Origin: Aurantimicrobium minutum
GTDB lineage: Bacteria > Actinomycetota > Actinomycetes > Actinomycetales > Microbacteriaceae
DNA: 64,000 nucleotides
Direction: 5' to 3'
NCBI RefSeq assembly: GCF_029892845.1
Contig: NZ_JARXVT010000001.1
Span: forward strand, 62,001-126,000
Shown: piece after piece, positions 24,078 to 32,504 of the stretch
How the letters are laid out: each line of letters begins with the position of its first letter
Position numbering within the stretch: position 1 is the stretch's first letter
Translations under genes and position numbers: made by a program
Notes under the pieces: model-generated
Told to the model about the DNA's origin: nothing
The model's database searches: none
Seen by the model: the letters and a program-made list of their open reading frames with translations, nothing else

Positions 24078-24884
24078 GTGACTGAATCGACGCGCGAAGA
24101 CGAGCAGCTGCTCGAGGCCGCACTGGATGCACTCTCCGAGACTGACGCAGCTGTGGTTGTGGACGTAGAAGCTGACGCAGTAATTGAAGACGCTCTCGAC
24201 GTAGACACCATTGAAGAAGCTGAGGCAGCGATCGTAGCTTCCGAGGACGAAGAAGAAGTTGCTGACGACCCCTACGCAGCGTTCGAAGCTGAGCTTCGCA
24301 CCCTGCCAGGTAAGTGGTACGTCATTCACTCTTACGCAGGCTTTGAGCGCAAGGTCAAGCACAACATTGAGAACCGTCGTACGTCGATGCAGCTCAACGA
24401 CTTCATCTTCCAGATCGAAGTTCCTATGGAAGACGTTGTTGAGATCAAGAACGGCCAGCGCAAGATGGTTACCCGCGTTCGTATCCCCGGATACGTTCTC
24501 GTGCGCATGGACCTCAACGAAGACAGCTGGTCGTGTGTTCGCCACACCCCCGGTGTTACTGGCTTCGTAGGTAACGCTCACAACCCCACCCCATTGCGCT
24601 TCCAGGAAGCATTCAACATGCTGAAGCCTTTGGTTGAGGTCAAGGATGTTCCCACCGCCAAGGCTGTTCAGGCCAAGGGTGGACAGGCTGTTGCTCGTAC
24701 TCCTATCGCAGAGATCGACTTCGAAATCGGCGAGACCGTGGTTATCAAGGAAGGTTCGTTCGCTGGCCTCCCCGGAACCATCAACGAAATCAAGCCCGAG
24801 AGCGGCAAGCTCACCGTGCTGGTTTCGCTGTTCGAGCGTGAGACCCCCGTCGAGCTCAGCTTCGACCAGGTCACCAAGCAGTAA
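24078..24884 (+). CDS. nusG: Transcription termination/antitermination factor NusG
   Basis: 268 residues, GTG start. An acidic actinobacterial extension of about 80 residues precedes the NGN domain (KWYVIHSYAGFERKVK; GYVLVRM). The KOW domain includes IGETVVIKEGSFAGLPGTI. Binds RNA polymerase and couples to Rho and the ribosome. Follows secE by 38 bp. Confidence 0.97.
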   Translation: MTESTREDEQLLEAALDALSETDAAVVVDVEADAVIEDALDVDTIEEAEAAIVASEDEEEVADDPYAAFEAELRTLPGKWYVIHSYAGFERKVKHNIENRRTSMQLNDFIFQIEVPMEDVVEIKNGQRKMVTRVRIPGYVLVRMDLNEDSWSCVRHTPGVTGFVGNAHNPTPLRFQEAFNMLKPLVEVKDVPTAKAVQAKGGQAVARTPIAEIDFEIGETVVIKEGSFAGLPGTINEIKPESGKLTVLVSLFERETPVELSFDQVTKQ

Positions 24885-24998
24885 TCACAAAGTTTCCCTG
24901 AGCTGGTCTCGGGGATTACCGCGAATCAGGTTCGCCTGATTTCACGGGAGAGTTCATCGGAACCCCGATGAGTTCGAATTCAACAAAAGGATAAAGAA
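24885..24998 (+). promoter_or_regulatory. Structured leader of the rplK-rplA operon
   Basis: Two strong hairpins in the nusG-rplK gap: AATCAGG-TTCG-CCTGATT (24924-24941) and TCATCGG-AACC-CCGATGA (24954-24971), with a weaker CCCTGAG/TCTCGGGG stem before them. Neither has a T-run. L1 represses its own L11-L1 mRNA by binding the leader in many bacteria, so an L1 site here is a reasonable guess. Confidence 0.45.
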
Positions 24999-25430
24999 AT
25001 GGCACCGAAAAAGAAGGTCACAGGTCTGATTAAGCTTCAGATCCAGGCCGGCGCCGCGAATCCAGCTCCTCCTGTTGGTCCCGCTCTGGGTCAGCACGGT
25101 GTGAACATCATGGATTTCTGCAAGGCATACAACGCAGCAACCGAATCACAGCGCGGAAACATCATCCCCGTTGAGATCACCGTTTACGAAGACCGTTCAT
25201 TCGACTTCGTTCTCAAGACTCCTCCTGCAGCTGAAATGATCAAGAAGGCTGCTGGCGTTGCTAAGGGTTCTGGTACTCCTCACACTGTGAAGGTTGCCAA
25301 GCTCACTCAGGCACAGGTCCAGACCATTGCGGAAGCAAAGATGGTTGACCTCAACGCAAATGACATTGAAGCTGCAAAGCTGATCATTGCCGGAACTGCA
25401 CGTTCCATGGGCATCACGGTAGAGGGCTAA
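24999..25430 (+). CDS. rplK: 50S ribosomal protein L11
   Basis: 143 residues. [17 protein letters not shown] is the L11 N-terminal hallmark and GTARSMGI the C-terminal one. Binds the GTPase-associated centre of 23S rRNA. AAAGGATAAAG ribosome site. Confidence 0.98.
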
Positions 25431-25442
25431 GGGGTATACATC

Positions 25443-26132
25443 ATGGCTAAGAAGTCAAAGGCATACCTTGCTGCTGCCGCAAAGATCGAAGAAGGCAAGT
25501 TCTACACCGCTACCGAAGCAGTTGCTATTGCTAAGGAAACCGGTTCCGCAAAGTTCAACAGCACCGTTGAGGTAGCCCTCAAGCTCGGTGTTGACCCTCG
25601 TAAGGCAGACCAGATGGTTCGTGGAACCGTCATGCTGCCTCACGGTACCGGTAAGACTGCACGCGTTATCGTGTTCGCAACCGGTCCCGCTGCAGAAGCT
25701 GCTCTCGCAGCTGGCGCTGACGAGGTTGGTGGCGACGAGCTCATCGAGAAGGTAGCCGGCGGCTACGTTGCTTTCGATGCAGCTGTATCGACTCCTGAGC
25801 TCATGGGTAAGGTTGGTCGTCTCGGTAAGGTACTGGGTCCTCGTAACCTGATGCCAAACCCCAAGACCGGAACCGTTACTCCTGATGTTGCTAAGGCTGT
25901 TAACGACATCAAGGGCGGAAAGATCGAATTCAAGGTAGACAAGCACTCCAACGTTCACTTCATCGTTGGTAAGGCTTCGTTCACCGCTGAGCAGCTGTCG
26001 GAGAACATCACCGCAGCTCTCGACGAAGTTGTTCGCCTCAAGCCTTCATCGGCAAAGGGCCGCTACATCCAGAAGGGTGCTGTCTCGACCACGTTCGGTC
26101 CTGGCATCCCCCTCGATGTTGCAAGCATCTAA
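25443..26132 (+). CDS. rplA: 50S ribosomal protein L1
   Basis: 229 residues. [16 protein letters not shown] and the [12 protein letters not shown] region are diagnostic. Forms the L1 stalk and probably represses its own operon. 12 bp after rplK; followed by a strong terminator. Confidence 0.98.
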   Translation: MAKKSKAYLAAAAKIEEGKFYTATEAVAIAKETGSAKFNSTVEVALKLGVDPRKADQMVRGTVMLPHGTGKTARVIVFATGPAAEAALAAGADEVGGDELIEKVAGGYVAFDAAVSTPELMGKVGRLGKVLGPRNLMPNPKTGTVTPDVAKAVNDIKGGKIEFKVDKHSNVHFIVGKASFTAEQLSENITAALDEVVRLKPSSAKGRYIQKGAVSTTFGPGIPLDVASI

Positions 26133-26148
26133 GTTCAACTGAACTAGA

Positions 26149-26183
26149 GAAGCCCCGGCGCAGTGCGCCGGGGCTTCTTCGTT
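26149..26183 (+). terminator. Intrinsic terminator after rplA
   Basis: Perfect 13-bp GC-rich stem (26149-26161 / 26165-26177), loop AGT, then TTCGTT. Also positioned to stop the convergent acetyltransferase transcript. Confidence 0.9.
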
Positions 26184-26193
26184 AAGCCTGGGA

Positions 26194-26646
26194 CTAGAGC
26201 TTGAGCTCTCCGATGATCTCACCGAAGCGTGAGGTTCCAATGTCCACGAAGCCGAGTTTGTGGAAGAAGTCACCTGGGCCCTTGGAGCCTGATTCCCAGA
26301 GCACTGTGAGGGTGGCGAAGCCACGAGACTTTGCTTCCCCAGCAAGAGCCTCAACAGCAAAGCGTCCCACACCCTTGCCTTGTGCATCAGCGGCAACAAC
26401 GATGCGCCAGATGCAGGATTTGAATTCAGGTTGATCGCTTTCAGGATCAAAGTGTCCGCGAATGAAGCCCACGACTGTGTCGTTCTCGAGAACAACACGA
26501 GGCCATTCAGTACTGGGGTTGAAGTAAGACTCGGCCAGCGCATAAGACGTGGGAGCAACGAATTGCTCTTGGCCTGGCTTCAGCGTGAGGGAGTTGGCCG
26601 CGACAATGGTCTTGGCCGAGAGTTCTTCTAATATGTAGTTCCCCAT
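26194..26646 (-). CDS. GNAT family acetyltransferase
   Basis: 150 residues. Acetyl-CoA loop AADAQGKGVGRFAVE matches the Q/RxxGxG/A motif A, preceded by a strand CIWRIVV and followed by LWESGSKGPGDFFHKLGF. Substrate unknown; the compact single domain fits small-molecule or protein N-acetyltransferases. No operon partner. Confidence 0.85.
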   Translation of the reverse strand: MGNYILEELSAKTIVAANSLTLKPGQEQFVAPTSYALAESYFNPSTEWPRVVLENDTVVGFIRGHFDPESDQPEFKSCIWRIVVAADAQGKGVGRFAVEALAGEAKSRGFATLTVLWESGSKGPGDFFHKLGFVDIGTSRFGEIIGELKL

Positions 26647-26781
26647 AGCTCAAGAGTATTCCTCCGACCTGAGAATGGGCAGTATCTCTATGTAAAGCTC
26701 TGGTAAACATTTCCTGAGTGCAGGGCAAGGAAAATCCGGGGTATTCTCAGTTTCACAACTCGCAATAATCAGATTTGTGAG

Positions 26782-26817
26782 ATACCCTAGGGGGTATACA
26801 GATTGACCATTTGGTCA
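26782..26817. promoter_or_regulatory. CsoR-like operator and second palindrome before the Cys-rich gene
   Basis: ATACCC-TAGG-GGGTAT (26782-26797) has the G/C-tract inverted-repeat form of CsoR-family (copper sensor) operators. Seven bases later TGACCA-TT-TGGTCA (26804-26817) is a perfect 6-2-6 palindrome. Both lie just before the small Cys-rich gene and the metal ATPase. No csoR gene is in the window. Confidence 0.5.
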
Positions 26818-26838
26818 TCGCTAACACGGAGGTATCAC

Positions 26839-26955
26839 ATGTGTAGTCCAGCCAAGTGCGGTTCATGCGGCAAGACCACCTGGACCGGTTGCGGCGAGCA
26901 CATCGAGCAGGCCCTTGAGGGTGTAGCTCAGGCTGACCGCTGTACCTGTAACTAG
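26839..26955 (+). CDS. 38-residue cysteine-rich peptide
   Basis: ATG after GGAGG at ideal spacing. Cys at positions 2, 7, 10, 18, 35 and 37 plus His21, with GSCGKTTWTGCGEH and a CTC end, look like a metal-binding knuckle. Very similar short proteins are common in actinobacteria and uncharacterised. The operator-like site upstream and the metal ATPase 77 bp downstream suggest a metal-handling role. Followed by its own terminator. Confidence 0.72.
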   Translation: MCSPAKCGSCGKTTWTGCGEHIEQALEGVAQADRCTCN

Positions 26956-26975
26956 GTTTCACGCAATAACACAGA

Positions 26976-27006
26976 GAATGGGCCCTACTAGGGCCCATTC
27001 TTCGTT
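26976..27006 (+). terminator. Intrinsic terminator after the Cys-rich gene
   Basis: Arms GAATGGGCCCTA and TAGGGCCCATTC (26976-26987 / 26989-27000), then TTCGTTT. The one-base centre means the real loop is larger. The ATPase may need its own promoter or read-through. Confidence 0.8.
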
Positions 27007-27032
27007 TAACCAAACTGTGACAGGCTGAAGAT

Positions 27033-28946
27033 ATGGAAACACCCCGCCCCTTCTTCCTTCGATATCCCGTGTTCGCGTCAACGATCGTGGTGGCTGTGCT
27101 TGGTGGAATCTTGGCTCTGTCGGGATTAGAAGATCCAGCCCGCTGGGTCATCAGTGTTTTTGCCCTGGCCGTAGCTGCCAAAGAATCGATAAGAATGGTT
27201 CGCTCCATTCTTAAGGGCAGCTGGGGAATAGATGTCCTTGCCGTGACCGCCATTATTGCCACAGTTTTGGTGGGGGAATACTGGGCGAGCATCATCATTG
27301 TCCTCATGTTTACCGGTGGTGAAGCACTGGAGGATTATGCCGAATCCCGAGCGAAGCGTGAGCTCACGGCATTGCTGGATAACACACCCCAGATAGCTCA
27401 CCGAGAGGTGTATTCCAGCGCAGGTGCTGAGAAGGGGGCACTCTTCGCCACGGAGGATTGTCCCGTGGCCGAGCTCAAGATCGGTGATGTTGTTGTCGTG
27501 AAGCCGGGAGAACTCATTCCAGTTGATGGCACATTGCTTACTGGTGAGGCAACCCTCGACGAGTCCTCCCTCACAGGTGAAAGCATTCCTGTCGAACGGA
27601 ACAAGGGCGACGCTGTGATTAGCGGCTCGATCAATGGATCGGCAGTGTTTCGCATGGAGGTCACGGCTATTGCGGCAGATAGCCAATATCAACGAATCGT
27701 GGAACTGGTCACAGAAGCCGCAGAAAGCAAAGCTCCTTTTGTACGCCTCGCAGATCGTTACGCGGTTCCCTTCACAATCATTGCCTATGTTCTTGCAATC
27801 ACTGCGTGGGTTATCAGTGGTAATCCCACCCACTTTGCCGAGGTTTTGGTAGTGGCAACACCCTGCCCTCTCATCATTGCTGCTCCGGTGGCGTTCATCG
27901 CCGGCATGAGCCGCGCTGCACGCCACGGCATCATTGTGAAGAATGGTGGCACTCTCGAAAAGTTGGCCCGGATCAAAACCGTTGCCTTTGACAAGACCGG
28001 AACATTAACCCACGGTCAGCCTGTGTTGAGCAGTGTCATTACTGCCCCGGGCATCGACAAAGATGAGCTTGTCCGCCTAGCAGCTATTGCCGAGCAATAC
28101 TCTGCTCACACCCTTGCCCACTCGATTGTTGTCGGTGCCCAGCAGCGCGGACTCACTGTGAACCCCTGCACCGATGTCTCAGAGACCACCGCTGCTGGTC
28201 TGACCGCCACCATCGAAGGAAAGAAAGTCGTGGTGGGCAAATATAGCTTCATCGCAGCTCAGGATTCCAGCACAGAACGTGTGGAGATTGCTGCTGGCGA
28301 GCTAGCTGTCTATGTCGCAGTCGACGGAAAATACGCTGGAGCTTTGCTACTGCGTGACGAACTACGCGACGATGCGCCAGATACGTTGAAGTGGCTAGCG
28401 GCCATGGGCATCCGTCACACCCTCATGCTCACTGGAGACGGAAAGGTCACCGCAGAGCATGTTGCTCAAGCCTTAGGGGTGACCAATGTGCAGGCCGAGT
28501 GTTTACCGTTAGACAAGGTTCGAGCTGTTGAGGCAGTAACCGACAGGCCAGTCATGATGGTCGGGGACGGCGTCAATGACGCCCCCGTCTTGGCGGCAGC
28601 CGATGTGGGTGTGGCCATGGGTGCTCGAGGTTCAACCGCAGCAAGCGAATCGGCAGATGTAGTCATCATGAAAGATGATCTCCATCGTGTAGCCCGTTCA
28701 ATCGAGATAGGTCAGCAGACTATTCGTATTGCATTGCAAAGCATCTGGATCGGCATCTCGCTCAGCCTGATACTGATGGTCTTAGCCACGTTTGGCTTGA
28801 TACCTGCAGTGGTGGGTGCTGGCTTCCAGGAGGTAATCGACGTGATTACGATCCTTAACGCGCTACGAGCTCTTGGAACCTCGCGTTGGCTTGTAAGGTT
28901 CCATCTGGCGCAACGGTCATTACAGCCACATCAAAGTTTTGTGTGA
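27033..28946 (+). CDS. Heavy-metal P1B-type ATPase
   Basis: 637 residues. TGE in SSLTGESIPV, the metal motif CPC in ATPCPLIIAAPV, phosphorylation site DKTGTLT, HP-motif equivalent YSAHTLAHSI and the hinge GDGVNDAPVLAAADVG. No N-terminal HMA domain. The last membrane helix reads EVIDVITILNALRAL; an acidic residue there is typical of Zn/Cd/Co-type pumps, but substrate is not certain. A CsoR-like site upstream would favour copper. The last 92 bases run antisense into apbE. Confidence 0.92.
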   Translation: METPRPFFLRYPVFASTIVVAVLGGILALSGLEDPARWVISVFALAVAAKESIRMVRSILKGSWGIDVLAVTAIIATVLVGEYWASIIIVLMFTGGEALEDYAESRAKRELTALLDNTPQIAHREVYSSAGAEKGALFATEDCPVAELKIGDVVVVKPGELIPVDGTLLTGEATLDESSLTGESIPVERNKGDAVISGSINGSAVFRMEVTAIAADSQYQRIVELVTEAAESKAPFVRLADRYAVPFTIIAYVLAITAWVISGNPTHFAEVLVVATPCPLIIAAPVAFIAGMSRAARHGIIVKNGGTLEKLARIKTVAFDKTGTLTHGQPVLSSVITAPGIDKDELVRLAAIAEQYSAHTLAHSIVVGAQQRGLTVNPCTDVSETTAAGLTATIEGKKVVVGKYSFIAAQDSSTERVEIAAGELAVYVAVDGKYAGALLLRDELRDDAPDTLKWLAAMGIRHTLMLTGDGKVTAEHVAQALGVTNVQAECLPLDKVRAVEAVTDRPVMMVGDGVNDAPVLAAADVGVAMGARGSTAASESADVVIMKDDLHRVARSIEIGQQTIRIALQSIWIGISLSLILMVLATFGLIPAVVGAGFQEVIDVITILNALRALGTSRWLVRFHLAQRSLQPHQSFV

Positions 28947-29628
28947 TCTGATCTAGCGAGGTCTGTCCGCCCGAGATAATGGCCGTGGCCAAAACATCGG
29001 CAGTAATGATGTCCTGGGCAATCACCGTTGCCTGAATGAATTCCTTGGTGGTTTCAGGGCGCAGCCATATGTGTTCCCCGCGTTCGACAGAACCCGAGGT
29101 AGCCATGGCAGGAAACTCGGCATTCAAACGCACTGCGGCAATAACCGTGCCACGATCCTGGGGGTCCACAATTCCGGTAATCCAGCCGGATTCATCCGCT
29201 GCTTGATTGCCTGAAGTAGTGAGGTCACCACCCACGTTGACAGAGAAGTTCACAAAGCCGGCATCGGTCAGCTGCTTCGCAGCTGAGTCGATGGCCACAG
29301 CTTTGATTATTCCCGAGAGGTCAATGACTCCGTCGGGACGGTGGGGCGTGAAAGCTCCATCCGTCTTCTCCCGCCACTCCAGGGCGCGGGAGTATTCTTC
29401 CCGCAGCTCCTCGCTGGCATCTGCCAAGGAGAGATCTCCTCGGGCAACAGCAGAAATCTCTGAGTCGTCTCGATAGAGGCTGTATTTCTCATTCAAGCGG
29501 GCGAACTCATGCTCGATTTCGTTGAGCACAGCGATGGCATTGTCATCGGTGGTGTGCTCGCCGAGCTCAGCATCCGCGATGCGAATGCTGACCATGGTTC
29601 CCATGGTCTCGAACGAGTGAATGGCCAT
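28855..29628 (-). CDS. apbE: FAD:protein FMN transferase (ApbE)
   Basis: 257 residues. GTMVSIR at the start, DLSGIIKAVAID and NVGGDLTTSG fit the ApbE/Ftp family (the usual sequence is D-SG-KG-A-D), and TADVLATAIISGG is the Mg/FAD-binding end. Attaches FMN covalently to Thr in FMN_bind domains. The FMN_bind gene ends two bases upstream and is its evident substrate. Its 3' end overlaps the convergent ATPase by 92 bp. Confidence 0.92.
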   Translation of the reverse strand: MAIHSFETMGTMVSIRIADAELGEHTTDDNAIAVLNEIEHEFARLNEKYSLYRDDSEISAVARGDLSLADASEELREEYSRALEWREKTDGAFTPHRPDGVIDLSGIIKAVAIDSAAKQLTDAGFVNFSVNVGGDLTTSGNQAADESGWITGIVDPQDRGTVIAAVRLNAEFPAMATSGSVERGEHIWLRPETTKEFIQATVIAQDIITADVLATAIISGGQTSLDQITQNFDVAVMTVAPDGTLQANARFQELVAR

Positions 29629-29630
29629 GG

Positions 29631-30128
29631 TTAGCCTGTGAAGCCGGCAGCGTCCAGAGCTGACTGGAGGGACTTGAGGTAACCCTGGGTTGTGTATGTC
29701 CCACCAGAGATATTGGCCACCTTGGCAGACTGGGCAGTCAGTACTTCAGATCGCAGCATGGGGGCAACCTGCTGGCTGATCTGGACCGACTTACGGTCAG
29801 CATCCGTGAGCTTGACCGCAATGACGTCGGTGATCTGGCCCCCAGAAATGACTGCCTGGACCTGCACAGTGCCAAAACGGGTGTTCACCACGGAGCCGTC
29901 GTAGGTACCATCTGCAGGACCGGAGGGTGCAGGTGCAGTGGTCGCCGTTTGACTAGATGCGTCAGCTGGGGTGGCCGCGTTCGAGGTGCCCGCACTGGAA
30001 GAAGTTCCTGATGCGGCTGCCTGACTTTGGGGGAGTGCAGAAACGAGAGTTCCCACACCTGCCTGCCAGCCAATGGCCACAATTGCTGCCGAACCTACTC
30101 CGGCGAGGAAAGCACTACCTGCGCGCAT
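29631..30128 (-). CDS. FMN-binding domain protein
   Basis: 165 residues: an N-terminal membrane anchor (about 8-30), a Ser/Thr/Ala-rich linker, then an FMN_bind domain with GTYDGSVVNTRFG and the C-terminal SGGTYTTQGYLKSL, where a Thr is the expected flavin attachment site. Located outside the membrane. Shares one base with the reductase stop-start junction and lies next to apbE. Confidence 0.9.
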   Translation of the reverse strand: MRAGSAFLAGVGSAAIVAIGWQAGVGTLVSALPQSQAAASGTSSSAGTSNAATPADASSQTATTAPAPSGPADGTYDGSVVNTRFGTVQVQAVISGGQITDVIAVKLTDADRKSVQISQQVAPMLRSEVLTAQSAKVANISGGTYTTQGYLKSLQSALDAAGFTG

Positions 30129-31561
30129 TAGAAATCAAACCTTTCAGCGTGGATCTGGTGATCCTTGAGGCCAAGACGCTTGGCGTCTCGAATGACGAGT
30201 TCGGTCCACGGGGTGGGACCACAAATATAGAGATCAGATTCTTTGATCTTGGGAGCTAAGGTGAGCAGTGATTCACCCTGACCATAGGCTTCGGCGGTGA
30301 GCCAGGTGTGGACACCGCGGGGGCGATGACCAACCAGCACGCGCAGCGACGCAGACTTTTCAACACAGAGGTCGTAGGTCTCTTGCCAGAGATACACATC
30401 AGTAGTGTCACTCCCGCGCAAAATCACCGTGGCTTCGTTGGGCGCCAAGTTTGAGGCTTCCAACAGGGCGCGAATGGGGGTGATACCAATACCAGCGCCC
30501 ACAAAGACTGCCTTAGTGGTTGTGCGAGCTTCTTCCGTGAAGAGACCGTAGGGACCTTCGAAGCTGACCCGAGTGCCGGGCTTGAGGCTCAGCATCTTGG
30601 AACTTCCCTTACCCAAGTCGCGCACCGTGATGCGCAAAGAGCGACCATCGGGGTGAGCAGAGAGGGAGAAGGGGTGAGCTTCCCACCACATATTGGCTGA
30701 CCAGAAGCGCCACTGGAAGAACTGTCCACCCTGTGCGCGCAACGCATCCAGGTCGCGCCCACTCATGGTGACCGACACAACACCAGGAGCTTCAACAACG
30801 ACCTGGCTGATGCGCAGGTCGTGACGCAGAGAGCTGGCCACAGGGATGATGACGCGGAAGATGGTGATGGCAGTGAGCGAACCAACATAGAGCGCCATCC
30901 AATACCAGCGAGCCCACGTTCCATCAGCGAACATCATTCCCTGAGTGAACTGGTGGGGCAGCGCCAGCAGGATTGCTGCATAGGAGAGCAGGTGCACGAT
31001 GTACCAGAACTCATAGGAAAGCTTCTTGCGCACAATCACTAGTGAGGTCACCACAACCAGGATGAGCAGACCCATCGCGATGAACGCAATGGACATATCT
31101 TGTTGGTTAAAGATCATGTCGAGAGCTTCAGCAATGGGGTTGATGCCCTGAGAAATGCCGTAGCCAATCATGAGCAACAGCATGTGAGCAAGGATCAAGT
31201 ACAGAACAGGCTTGCCCAGCTTGCGGTGCAAAGCCAATGCCTTGTCGTGACCGAACGTACGGTCAATGGCGGGGATGCGTGCAGCGAGCACGAGCATCAC
31301 CAAGAGCAGGTCAGAACCAATCAAACCTGTGACGATACCGAGACCGGTGGTCACGTCCTTGATGTTGACGAAGTAGGCAGCGCCACCGTCAGCGAGGAAG
31401 AGTGCTAGAACGATCGCAACTGAGAAATAGACGATGGTCTCGAGAAGATCACCGCGACGCAGTCGTGCTGTGTAGCCGCGCTTGATTATTTGTGCGCGCT
31501 CAGAAGTTGCACTGCCGCGGCGTACAGGCTGAGTGGTTCGAGAAGGGGCTGTCATGGTCAC
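30128..31561 (-). CDS. Ferric-reductase-like membrane flavocytochrome
   Basis: 477 residues. Six to seven membrane helices with His pairs (LHRKLGKPVLYLILAHM; IVHLLSYAAILLALPH) for heme, then a FAD domain (HPFSLSAHP) and NAD(P)H domain (FVGAGIGITPIRAL; CGPTPW). Carries electrons from cytosolic NAD(P)H across the membrane, probably to the FMN_bind protein outside. GTG at 31561 or ATG at 31555; no clear ribosome site. Confidence 0.9.
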   Translation of the reverse strand: MTMTAPSRTTQPVRRGSATSERAQIIKRGYTARLRRGDLLETIVYFSVAIVLALFLADGGAAYFVNIKDVTTGLGIVTGLIGSDLLLVMLVLAARIPAIDRTFGHDKALALHRKLGKPVLYLILAHMLLLMIGYGISQGINPIAEALDMIFNQQDMSIAFIAMGLLILVVVTSLVIVRKKLSYEFWYIVHLLSYAAILLALPHQFTQGMMFADGTWARWYWMALYVGSLTAITIFRVIIPVASSLRHDLRISQVVVEAPGVVSVTMSGRDLDALRAQGGQFFQWRFWSANMWWEAHPFSLSAHPDGRSLRITVRDLGKGSSKMLSLKPGTRVSFEGPYGLFTEEARTTTKAVFVGAGIGITPIRALLEASNLAPNEATVILRGSDTTDVYLWQETYDLCVEKSASLRVLVGHRPRGVHTWLTAEAYGQGESLLTLAPKIKESDLYICGPTPWTELVIRDAKRLGLKDHQIHAERFDF

Positions 31562-31650
31562 GTCATAAAGATGTCAGGTTTCTCTGGGGGAACCCTATGT
31601 GAAACCTATGAATTACTTATGAATGCAATTCTACGCTTTGTAGAAAGAAT

Positions 31651-32430
31651 TTAGTCGAACTGCCAAGAACGTTTAGAGAGGCCATACCAAAAGCCTTCAA
31701 CGGCAGTGGTGTTATCCAAACCCGTCTCCAGTGCAGCACCCAATGCCACATACAACGGAGCCCAGTGTTCAATCCGTGGGTGGGCTTCGTGAGCAGCAGG
31801 TGCCTCGTCCCAGAAGTTCAACAGTGCGTCAATGTCTTTGTTTTGCAAGGCTTCCGCAGCCCACTGATCAAACTCGGCAGAAGCCTGAGGTGGAGTTCCA
31901 TCAGGTCCAGCACCGGGGTTGAACCAACGCAGGTTGTGGGTAGTGAAACCCGAGCCGACAATCAATGTTCCTGAGTCCCTTAGGGGAGCAAGCTTGCGAC
32001 CCATCTCGAAAAGATCAACGGGGTTCAGGCTTGGCAGAGACAGTTGCAGAACGGGAACATCTGCATCTGGATACATCTGGGTCAACGGAACATAGGCGCC
32101 GTGGTCCAAACCACGGCCCTGATCTTGTTGGACATCGGGACCCAGCACGCCCATAACATCAGCCGCTAGCTCGGTTGCAACGGGGGTGTTGTAGGTCGTC
32201 TCGTAGTACTTGCTGGGGAAGCCATAGAAGTCATAGACCAGCCCGGTGTCTTCACGGGTGGAACTGATGGTGGCAGGGGCTTCTTCCCAGTGCGCTGAGA
32301 CCATGAGGATTTGCTTGGGCTTCTCAAGTGCCTGACCCCAGCCAGCGAGTTCGCTGGACCAGCGAGCGTCATCGACCAACATGGGAGCACCGTGGCTCAT
32401 AAACAGCACGGGCTGTGTGGTCTCACTCAT
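31651..32430 (-). CDS. Class III extradiol dioxygenase-like protein (DODA/YgiD)
   Basis: 259 residues. Early FMSHGAPM, SAHWEE, GLDHGAYVPL and EHWAPLYVALGA give the metal His set of the LigB-type 4,5-DOPA dioxygenase family. Members open catechol rings; YgiD acts on DOPA. Distinct from the HpaD-like enzyme. Substrate unknown. A TTCTAC/GTAGAA hairpin (31629-31645) just after the stop may terminate it. Confidence 0.85.
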   Translation of the reverse strand: MSETTQPVLFMSHGAPMLVDDARWSSELAGWGQALEKPKQILMVSAHWEEAPATISSTREDTGLVYDFYGFPSKYYETTYNTPVATELAADVMGVLGPDVQQDQGRGLDHGAYVPLTQMYPDADVPVLQLSLPSLNPVDLFEMGRKLAPLRDSGTLIVGSGFTTHNLRWFNPGAGPDGTPPQASAEFDQWAAEALQNKDIDALLNFWDEAPAAHEAHPRIEHWAPLYVALGAALETGLDNTTAVEGFWYGLSKRSWQFD

Positions 32431-32504
32431 TGCTCTCCCTTGATGAACCTATGAAGTTGGTTCTGTAGTGAGAATGCGCACGCGCACTGTTTTATTCCGC
32501 AGGA

